Part shown: positions 56,228 through 64,000 of the stretch, piece by piece
How the letters are laid out: each line of letters starts with the position of its first letter
Position numbering within the stretch: the stretch's first letter is position 1
NCBI RefSeq assembly: GCF_024166365.1
Contig: NC_064822.1
Location: 149,984,823 to 150,048,822 of the forward strand
Direction of reading: 5' to 3'
DNA: 64,000 bases
From: Elephas maximus indicus
Taxonomy: Eukaryota; Chordata; Mammalia; Proboscidea; Elephantidae
Translations under genes and position numbers: made by a program
Notes under the pieces: model-generated
Seen by the model: only the letters and a program-made list of their open reading frames with translations
Databases searched by the model: none
Told to the model about the DNA's origin: nothing

Positions 56228-58802
56228 AGAATTCCTTTTTTATCATAATATTTTTACAGCTTATACTCTATACTCTTTTATATTCTAACATCTAATAAAA
56301 AAAAAAACATGTAATACGTATGTAAAATTAAGTTAGATATCTTTAAGCAGCTTATCCTTGACAAAGAACCAGAAAGAAGAAAAAGTAATATTTAACTAAT
56401 GAAAAGATATCATTTAAATCTGAAGGCCTGTTTTACAGATTTTTAAAAAAAAACATTGAGTCAAAAGGTCCTATTATACAGAAAGATATTAATAATGCAT
56501 GCATAGGATATTGATAATTTATACATATCAAAACATCCACTAGGCATATTTTAGATCATACATTTTTAAAGCCCTGTAGTATTTTTAAAAAGTGGATTAT
56601 TTATAATATTTTTAAATATTTAAAATGTTATAAGAATTTCAAAGTCAGTAGGACAACCCTTGTCAGACTCTCTATAGTGCAATGCACCATCAGTCTGGAA
56701 AATTGAAAAAAGTCAAGTCAAGGTTTGCTAAATAACTGCTGCAGACCACAATTCTTAATTAAGTCATGCTTTTGGAGTTATAAACTTTAATGTACTTTTT
56801 CATGACATTTTATATTTTACAATAGCTACTCCTCTCAGAATATATTTCCTCTGACAACACTGGGTAAAATAGTCACTAATAAATGGTTTGTGTTGAAAAA
56901 GAAAAAAAAAATTAAATAAATTCTCCACTTACTCCACAACAGAGAATTACGTCAGACACCAGGATAATATTCATACTAAGCTTAGAGTTATACCAAGTAC
57001 ATTTCTTCTGAATTTCTAAATGCAATGATTGTGCTTCTGCTTCAGTAGAATTCCATGCTAGAGACTCTGCTATGGATTTAAAAATCAACCTCTTTATTAC
57101 AAAGAAGCTTTGGTAGTATAGCAAGAATACTGCATTGTATCCCTTTCCACAACACCACAACAAATATGTCTCGAGAGCTCCACTAAGTGCACAAGAATTC
57201 AGCAGTGACACATTGAAATGCAAAATGCTGCAGAAAAAGTACCACTAGCATTTCTAAGGGACTGAAGTTGGGTGGCTCAGATTTAAACTGTTGTTTCATA
57301 GTGAATTGTGATCCTCTTACTCTCTTTTTTTTTTACTCTCTAGTAGCTCCAGACCTTGAAAATGGATGTCCGTATTATTATATATTATCTGAGATTCTTC
57401 TGGAGACTGAACTGAAGGAAAGAAAAAGAAAGAAAGAAATCCTCGGTCTTCAGTCCCAGCAAAGTCCTCATTGACTTAAGAGAAATTTATCGATGTAAAG
57501 GGATTGGTTTATAACTGCTTTAAACCCCTCATGTATCACAAAGAGATCTGCTAAATACTTTCATGGGTACTGCCTATGTGCCGCCAAGGGGCTTCTGAAA
57601 GGCACTGAACCTTTTGGTGATTGAAATGTACAGTCCCGCTGCAATGAATTAACATAATTGGAATCAGGACAAGATGTTTTTATAGGAGCTGATTACATGC
57701 GGTTCCAATAGTATCACTATGTTACCTGTCTTATCCTTGGGGGTATAAGAAGATTTTCAAAAGGGCTTTAAATATGATGGCTGCTCAGCAGGCGAGCACC
57801 TTCTTGGTGAGAGGCATATTAGCTGTAATTTATAAAGTGTAGTTGATGGCAGTTAACATTCTAATTATATGTAATATTAAGATGTGTTAAGTGGTAATAT
57901 ATTGCATATTCTACCTACCTTAGAAAAAGTTCCCACCCATCTATTGTACTCTGATCTACTGGAGAAGCACAAGATTCTTCTTCATGGTATATTAACCAAA
58001 TGAAATGTTAGGGTAATGGAGGCCAGAATCTTATATAATTATAGATCTGTTTCTTTAAAAAATCACTGGTGGATCCAGGCCAAACAAAAAGCTAAATAAC
58101 ACATGTAACCACGTGTCAGCAGGTCAAACCAATAAAAATCCAACCGTTCACATTTCAGATGCAGCAGTTTAGCCATCAGTGTCTCCACGGGATTCATCAT
58201 TTTAAAGATCCATGTAATACTTAACTTTTAAAATAAAAAAAATTAATTTTTAAAATTGGCTATCTAAAATTCATCTCAAGTATAAATTTATTACTTACAA
58301 GTACATATAACACTGAAAAAACAAACTGATAGTACTTGATGATCACTTCCACACAAAATGCCTAATATGGTAAATAAATATATCCCCATAATTAAATATT
58401 TCCAGCCCAGCAACTAGCAATATTATTTTTTAACAATCACATTTTTTCTTAGAAGGTGAATGGGTAGTTAAATGAAATTTGCCATCAGTGAGTACATGAA
58501 TGCTTAATTATTGAATAGGATGTTAAAACAGCTGATTAATAGAAGAACTGTATGAATCATATAAAATATGTTAAGATTGTTTTCATTTAAAGCAGATTCA
58601 GTAAGTAAAATAAACCTCTAAAAGTAAATATTATTTATTTGAGACCTTGGCTTAATGAATAGGTGAAAATGGCTGAAGACAACGAATTTATCATAGAGTT
58701 CAAGCCAGTTCAGTCTCTGTTTCAGGAAAGACATGATTGCTTCTGGAATATTTTCAAATACCTGGAACTCCTTAGTAAATGGTTTTCTTACAACTTATTT
58801 GC
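56228..58802. other. Repeat-poor non-coding interval, possible conserved elements
   Basis: About 2.6 kb holds no SINE, RTE or recent L1. The part 57590-57890 is less AT-rich and has homeobox-like TAATT motifs and 'gatggctgctcagcaggcga'-type text. It might be a conserved non-coding element, but that is inference. A (GAAA)n stretch lies at 57417-57440. Frames 57223-56912 (minus, 103 codons) and 58663-58866 (plus, 67 codons) show no known domain. Confidence 0.4.
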
Positions 58803-58807
58803 ATTGC

Positions 58808-59286
58808 TGTCATGGATTGAATTATGTCCCCCCAAAAATGCGTATTTCAATTGGGCTGGGCCATGATTCCTGGTATATTGTGATTTTCCTGTTATGTTGT
58901 AAATCCTGCCTCTATGATGTTAATGAGGGAGGATGGAGAGCAGTTGCATTATGTAGGACTTAGTTTACAAGACTGGATTGTATCTTGAGCCAATCTCTTT
59001 TGATATGAAAGAGAAAAGTGAGCAGAGAGACAGGGGAACATCATACCACCAAGAAACCAGTACCGGGAGCACAGCACTTCCTTTGGACCCGTGGTCCCTG
59101 TGTGGAGAAGCTACTAGTCCAGGGGAAGACTGATGAGAAGGCTGACAGAGAGAAAAAGCTTTCCCCTGGAGGCGACACTCTGAATTTGGACTTTTAGACT
59201 ACTATACTGTGAAGAAATGAATTTCTCTTTGTTCATGCCATCCACTTGCAGTATTTCTGTTATAGCAGCACTAAATGCCCAAGACA
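58808..59286 (+). mobile_element. MaLR/ERVL-type solo LTR with 5-bp target duplication
   Basis: The 479-bp element begins TGTCATGGATTGAATTATG and ends 'actaaatgcccaagaca' (TG...CA). The perfect 5-bp repeat 'attgc' at 58803-58807 and 59287-59291 is the size expected for ERVL/MaLR. A polyadenylation-like 'gaaatgaatttctctttgtt' segment lies near the end. It is the same family as 439-932, in the opposite orientation. No coding part is attached. Confidence 0.9.
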
Positions 59287-59291
59287 ATTGC

Positions 59292-59845
59292 CGATGTTTA
59301 TAGTGACCAACATCTCACGCTCCACAATATTTTATTTCAAACTTGAAATGCCCATAAGTAGTAAACCATTAATGAATATAGAAAAAGATAATCCTAATTA
59401 TTATTTTTTTTGAAAGTAGTAAGGATTTTTACTGTCAAAACAAGCAAGAGATACAAGCGTAACAGAAGACATAACTAATTACTTCTGATAATCTCAGACT
59501 CCAGGGTCTCTCTATGGAAAAGTTAGCTCCTTAAGTAGACAATATTCAGACCAAAAACAGCAGGTATTTGAGACAGTGAACAAGACAACGACTGGACAAA
59601 CATGTACACAAAGGGAAGCAATAAAAAGGCAGCTTCCCTATTCCTTTTCCTCAGCAAGTTACGTACATGTATAAAGGTATAAGGCTCACTTTGGGGGAAA
59701 ATGTTTTCTTCTAGAAATGTTAATTTCCTCTGCACTCCCAGGAAAAAAAGTTTTTGAGCCCTGGACTGAACAAGGAAATCAAATAGGTTGACAGTAGGTT
59801 CATATGAAACTCAAAACCATAATCTAGCTGTAGTTACCATCTTCT
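59292..59845. other. No gene or clear repeat seen
   Basis: This is plain sequence. A 70-codon minus-strand frame (59735-59523) has no recognised features. Confidence 0.35.
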
Positions 59846-59856
59846 GTACTTTAAAA

Positions 59857-60016
59857 TGGAAACCCTGGTGGTGTAGTGGTTAAGAGCTATGGCTGCTAAC
59901 CAAAAGGTCAGCAGTTTGAATCCAGCAGGCGCTCCTTGGAAACCCTATGGGGCAGTTCTACCCTGTCCTATAGGGTGACTATGAGTCAGAATCGACTTGA
60001 TAGCAAGGGGTTACAA
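59857..60016 (+). mobile_element. AfroSINE-type SINE
   Basis: It runs from 'ggaaaccctggtggtgtagt' to 'tagcaaggggttacaa' and is close to the family consensus. The 11-bp repeat 'gtactttaaaa' at 59846-59856 and 60017-60027 is its perfect target duplication. Confidence 0.95.
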
Positions 60017-60058
60017 GTACTTTAAAAAAAAAAAAAATTAACATCCATATCAAACCAA

Positions 60059-60228
60059 TATGGAAACCCTAGTGGCATAGTGGTTAAGAGTTCGGCTGCT
60101 AACCAAAAGGTCGGCAGTTCAAATCCACCAGGCACTCCTTGGAAACTGTATGGGTCAGTGCTACTCTGCCCTATAGGGTCGCTATGAGTCAGAATCCACT
60201 CGACGGCAATGGGTTTGGTGTTTTTTGG
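60059..60228 (+). mobile_element. AfroSINE-type SINE
   Basis: This is a full-length copy close to the consensus, with CpG sites such as 'ggtcggcag', 'gggtcgctatgagtc' and 'actcgacggcaa' kept, so it is rather young. Likely target duplications are 'tatcaaaccaa' (about 60047-60057) and 'tatgaaaccaa' (about 60229-60239). It lies only about 40 bp after the previous SINE, in the same orientation. Confidence 0.94.
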
Positions 60229-60239
60229 TTATGAAACCA

Positions 60240-61132
60240 AACACTGAATTTTCTCCCTTATGAAGTTTTCGACCAAACTAGAGTTAAAGTGCAAGAAAGG
60301 ATTTGTAAGACTAGTGTTTACTCTGTGTGACACATAGAAGAGGGGCATCTCTTCAACAGCACTGGCCCAACAGGGACTACCTTAAGAGCTGGCTGCAGGA
60401 CACAGTGATCCATTAGGTCTACTAAAAAGGCAAGAAGACGCCAATTTCAGCAGAGTCTGGCTCTTAATTATACCCAGATCTCAAACAGATCTTAGTCCCC
60501 CTAACCAGCCAAGCCAGAGCACAGTTCCAGCCCAGTGTCCAGAAGTCAGAAAGGTCAAAGTTGTTTAAGCTAGTCAGTGAACACCTCTACGCCATGATTT
60601 GTCAGTGCTCATATTGATAGTGGTAAAGGAATCAAGAAGCCTGGGTTTTGGAACAGCACAAACATTATTTACCTAAGAAGCCATGATCAAAGCTCCTGTC
60701 TAAGGGAAATAACACAAAAATAAGTCATGAAGTCTGCCATACATTGCTGCTGAGATTATTTAGTCTAACTTTAAATTAAAGCAGTACAAAATGGCTTCTT
60801 CCATACAATAAGGACAAGCTTTGCTCTAATGTTTCCCAAAAGCCAATTATGTCTCCAGGTCCAGCCTCAGTTTACCAGGTTTTTAAAAAATATACCCTCC
60901 CTTTGTCAGAGACCCTGGTGGCATAGTGGTTAAGAGCTACGGCTGGTAACCAAAACGTTGGCAGTTCAAATCCAACAGGCGCTCACTGGAAATTCTATGG
61001 GGCAGTTCTATTCTGTCCTATAGGGCCTCTATGAGTCAGAATTGACTTGATGGCAATGAGTTTGGTTTTTTAGTTACGTCAGAGCCAAGGTAAAAGGGGC
61101 ATGGGGGAGAAGGCATCCTCAATCCAAAGTTC
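60240..61132 (-). other. Probable 3' UTR of the KIAA1191-like pseudogene, with a SINE
   Basis: This is the minus-strand continuation beyond the pseudogene stop codon, without a repeat signature other than the SINE at 60912-61077. It is less AT-rich than the surroundings, as a copied mRNA 3' UTR would be. No poly(A) tail is visible at the left edge. The UTR assignment is inference from position. Confidence 0.4.
60912..61077 (+). mobile_element. AfroSINE-type SINE
   Basis: This is a complete copy from 'accctggtggcatagtggtt' to 'gagtttggttttttagttac'. The short target duplication 'gtcagag' lies at 60905-60911 and 61078-61084. Confidence 0.93.
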
Positions 61133-62624
61133 CTAGAACCCAGTGGGTGTGAGCACATTCAAGTCATGGAGTTTGAGATTATGGGCCTGAGGTATTTGTT
61201 TCTTCTCTTCTATCACTAGGATATCCATCTTGGGCGGCTTGAAGGCCACTGGATCCTCAGCCATACGGGTGGCCTGCACATGGATAAATTCCAGTGGATA
61301 CGATTTCTGAGCTCCTCTCTAGGCCTGGGTGGCAAAAGCCTCCCGAATCAGACTTCTGGAGAGATCTCAGTCCAAAGTGGCTCCATTTATTTAATGGGTT
61401 TCTGTCTTTATCCCCACTTCCAGAATCCATGGTGCTAGAATTAGGGGCAGGTAAGGCTGTCAAGGATTTCATTTTACTCACAATCAACACCCATGGAAGT
61501 AGCAGTCAAGAAATCAAAAGATGTATTGCACTGGGCAAATCTGCTGCAAAGGATCTCTTTAAAGTGTTGAAAAGCAAAGATGTCACCTAAAGACTAAGGT
61601 GCACCTGACCCAATTTTCAATCACATCATATGCATGCGAAAGCTGGCCAATGAACAAGGAAGACTGAAGAAGAATTGACGCTTTCGAATTGTGGCGTTAG
61701 TGAAGAATATTGAATATACCATGGACTGCCAAAAGAACAAACAAATCTGTCTTAGAAGTACAACCAGAATGCTCCTTGGAAGCAAGGATGGCGAAACTGT
61801 GTCTTACATACTTTGGACACTTTGTCAGGAGGGATTAGTGTCTGGAGAAGAATGTTATGCTTGGCAAAGTACAGTGTCAGCGGAAAAGAAGAAAACCCTC
61901 AACTGGATGGATTGACACAGTGGATACAACAATGGGCTCAAGCATGACAACGGTTGTGAGGATGGTGTAAGACCAGGCAGTGTTTCCTTCTGTGGTACAT
62001 AGAGTTGCTATGAGTCAGAACTGATTTGATGGCACCTAACAACAACAACAAGGCTGTGGAAGAACCTGATGTGAACCAGCCTCTGGATTTCCGCTTAGAG
62101 GAAGTGTGCGTGGGGGTGGGTGTGCTGCTTGAGGTGAAATGGGCTGATGCAGGCTACTTCCCTCCTTTGTGATCTCTCTACTCTGCAGCTTTAGTTTGTG
62201 GAGTGCTTCTGTCACTTGAAGGTACTTGGTCTCCTTAGTGGCGAGGCCCTTATAGTGTGTAGCCAGCATATCTCAGGCCTGCTTGTTGCTCAAACCGCTG
62301 AATGCTCTCCTGGGTCTGTTCTATGATCAAAGAATTCATGATGACATGGGTGGCTTTGGCCTTCACCAGTGGGACCTCATCCATACTGTCAGTGGCAGAT
62401 ACACTGGTCTCTCCCACCTCCACCTTGGCGAAGTGTTCACACTTGTGCTCTGGAATCACTGGCTTCTGGGGGATGCTGTCCATGTCTGATGGAGAAGTCA
62501 TGGTCCTTGAGGTCATCGTCATAGCTGAACGCCCGGCGGTACATCCAAATGCACCAGGACATCTTGCCTAGAGGCCCACTAGACTCAAGAGCTGTTCCTA
62601 CACAGCAGGGCTCCCTGAGGCCCG
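61133..62624 (-). pseudogene. Processed pseudogene of KIAA1191 (p33MONOX), split by an RTE
   Basis: The minus strand reads as a diverged, intron-free copy of the p33MONOX protein, a putative NADPH-dependent flavin monooxygenase of about 305 residues in the parent. Matching blocks in order are: 'GPLGKM' and 'YRRAFSYDDD' (about 62590-62520); 'KPVIPEHKCEHFAKVEVGE'; 'VKAKATHVIMNSLI' (near 62350); 'QESIQRFEQQAGLR' and 'KGLATKETKYLQVTEALHKL' (to about 62170); then, beyond the RTE, 'NSSTMDSGSGDKDRN' (about 61440), 'WSHFGLRSLQKSDSGG' and 'MAEDPVAFKPPKMDI'; and finally 'LNVLTPTGF' with stop at 61135-61133. Frames change at several points (near 62520, 62270 and 61330), and the region for the Ser/Thr/Pro-rich middle is shortened. 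The exons are joined without introns, so it is a retrocopy. The name rests on memory of the family. Confidence 0.85.
61461..62049 (+). mobile_element. RTE 3' fragment (590 bp) within the pseudogene
   Basis: The fragment is sense-oriented, from 'gtcaaggatttcattttact' to the complete 3' end 'ggcacctaacaacaacaaca'. The target duplication 'aaggctgt' lies at 61453-61460 and 62050-62057, in pseudogene sequence. It includes the RTE C-terminal coding text 'IKRCIALGKSAAKDLFKVLK' (61294-61590 frame) and the 'NIEYTMDCQKNKQICL' antisense-paired region. Confidence 0.92.
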
Positions 62625-62725
62625 AGCTTGGGCACTAAAGAGGCTCCAAGGACCCACATCTTCCCAGACGCTATGGTGCAGTCTGGACCCAAGCTCCCTA
62701 ATTCATATTTTAAGTAATGATCATA

Positions 62726-62894
62726 CCCAACCAAAACCAAACTCAGTGCCGTCGAGTCGATTCCGACTCATAGTGACCCTATAGGACAGAGTAGAACTGC
62801 CCCATAGAGTTCCCAAGGAGCGCCTGGCAGATTCAAACTGCCGACCCTTTGGTTAGCAACCATAGCACTTACCTGCTATGCCACCAGGGTTTCC
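62726..62894 (-). mobile_element. AfroSINE-type SINE, antisense
   Basis: This is a complete antisense copy with CpG sites kept ('gtgccgtcgagtcgattccg'), so it is probably young. The perfect 10-bp target duplication 'aatgatcata' is at 62716-62725 and 62895-62904. It lies just upstream of the pseudogene's 5' end. Confidence 0.95.
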
Positions 62895-63036
62895 AATGAT
62901 CATAGACGTATTTAAGCCGATGTTGTGTATTCCAATGCCCCAAAGATATATTTTACACTTTAGAACATGTATAATTTAACCAAATGTAGCCAATATCTCA
63001 TTTGACCCAGATATAAAATAGATCCATTGTGCTTGT

Positions 63037-63440
63037 GATTTTTTTTTTTTTTACTGGTGATCCCAGGTGCCATCTTCCTGGATAATCACGCCCACAATCA
63101 ACCCCCAAATATAGCTGGTTTGAGAAGGGAGGATGATGGGCAGCTGGAAAATGTGCCTTTGATGCAGCCTGTATGAATAATTTGTTTCTCTTCTGGGAGT
63201 TGGGAATGTTGGGGAAGATGCTGAGGCAGATGCAGAGATCAATGTTAAGAGTGTTCAGAATTATTGGGATGACTGTTGCCAAATGATGGCTAAAGCAATA
63301 TTCAAGTAAAAAAATTGGGAAACAAAAATATGAAATGCCCTGCCCAAGAAGCCAGGCATAAGGGAGGAAGATCGAGTGGTGTATGGAGAGATCAGGTGAG
63401 AAGGCTTGAAGCCTCACAAAGAAGTACAGAGACTCTGTCT
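63037..63440 (-). other. Possible poly(A)-tailed retrocopy, source unknown
   Basis: A T14 run (63038-63051) at the left edge would be the tail of a minus-strand insertion, directly preceded on the minus strand by 'cacctgggatcaccag'. The minus strand carries a 139-codon open frame (63417-62998) and an overlapping frame ending 'YIWGLIVGVIIQEDGTWDHQ'. Neither is recognised. No target duplication was found. It may equally be plain sequence next to a T run. Confidence 0.3.
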
Positions 63441-63944
63441 CAAGCTTTTAGTTCTGCTGAAACAACACTGTATTTCTTGCAATTAGTTTGTCTTTTTCAT
63501 ATTCTTACAGTACATTCCTATCTTACTTAAACTCATCTGAGTGGGTATCAATTATTTTATACTAGAAATATCCATGATTATGGCCCTGCATTATCAAAGA
63601 TAATCATACCTATCTGTTATTTTTGGGTACTCACGACAGAACCAGTTTTCTAGACAGATAAAGGTTATATGGACTTCTCCTTTTTACTTTTGATATATTA
63701 AATTAGAAATCACTAATATTTTCCTTGTGGAGTGTACCGTAGAATTAATTTAGAGGCAAAAAAATCATAATGTTTGTCTTTGCCATTTGCAATATGATCA
63801 TAGTCATTTGTAATAATGAGTTCTCAGCATATTTCGTTAATGTAATATAGAAGTTTATTTCTTTTTCACACAATTATCTAGGTAGACAAAGGGACTAGGA
63901 TGGCTTTACATCATGCCTTTGTCCAGGCACTGTGGTATGCAGTA
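63441..63944. other. No gene or clear repeat seen
   Basis: This is plain AT-rich sequence. Confidence 0.35.
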
Positions 63945-63949
63945 ACCCC

Positions 63950-64000
63950 TAAATCAGATGGCATAGAGTTGATTCTAACTCATGGTGGAAGTGCAGTGAA
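63950..64000 (-). mobile_element. AfroSINE-like end cut by the window edge
   Basis: The text 'ggcatagagttgattctaac' and 'tcatggtgg' resembles the antisense SINE 3' end ('gccgtcgagtcgattccgac'). The rest would lie beyond the window. Confidence 0.45.

Noticed and set aside
58663-58866. Frame beginning MKMAEDNEFIIEFKPV as a small gene or exon
   Set aside because: No known family, no convincing splice or promoter context, and it runs into the MaLR LTR.
62250-62522. Intact KIAA1191-like gene
   Set aside because: Frame changes, an RTE insertion and a lost start codon show a pseudogene, although the 90-codon frame itself is open.
1-64000. CRISPR array, phage, operon or bacterial defence system
   Set aside because: The window is mammalian nuclear DNA. 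No regularly spaced repeats with unique spacers, bacterial operons or ribosome-binding patterns are seen.

Overview
This is vertebrate nuclear DNA from a placental mammal, and almost certainly from an afrotherian of elephant type (Proboscidea). It is AT-rich, has no dense open reading frames, and is filled with interspersed repeats. Two repeats point to the lineage: about thirty copies of a tRNA-headed AfroSINE-type SINE, and several copies of an RTE-clade LINE (RTE1/BovB-like, known from elephant). The deeper layers are shared by all eutherians: MIR, L2, old L1M, MaLR LTRs and a Tigger remnant. I recognise no functional protein-coding exon and no functional RNA gene. The window looks like a gene desert or a large intron.

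Layout. 0-11 kb: a MaLR-type LTR, an ERV1-type solo LTR with a clean 4-bp target duplication, several SINEs, MIR pieces and about 3 kb of plain sequence (6.6-9.5 kb). 11-14 kb: an AT microsatellite runs into an internally deleted, partly scrambled RTE copy with a 33-bp snap-back hairpin. Next to it is a Tigger-like DNA-transposon remnant split by a two-SINE nest. 14-17 kb: single-copy-looking sequence with two SINEs. 17.6-26.7 kb: an RTE copy split by a 7.4-kb L1 that keeps its 5' end, ORF1, ORF2, poly(A) tail and target duplication, but whose reading frames are broken. 26.7-37 kb: SINEs, LTR-like antisense repeats, MIR and L2. 37.3-39.4 kb: an old L1 with a twin-priming 5' inversion. 39-53 kb: SINEs, a Tigger-like MITE with inverted ends, a 2.5-kb RTE copy, and eroded L1 pieces. 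53.0-56.2 kb: a full-length 3.2-kb RTE with a 10-bp target duplication. 56.2-58.8 kb: a repeat-poor block. 58.8-59.3 kb: a MaLR LTR with a 5-bp target duplication. 60-62.7 kb: a processed pseudogene of KIAA1191 (p33MONOX), split by an RTE 3' fragment and flanked by SINEs.

The elements form a coherent set. SINE tails match the RTE 3' end, so RTE machinery probably moved the SINEs. L1 machinery is the likely source of the processed pseudogene. The nesting gives a relative timeline: RTE older than the L1 inside it; pseudogene older than the RTE inside it; old L1 and Tigger older than the SINEs inside them. I found no convincing new host-defence or enzymatic system. The most notable items are structural: scrambled and internally deleted RTE copies, the snap-back hairpin, the twin-priming inversion and the nested histories.
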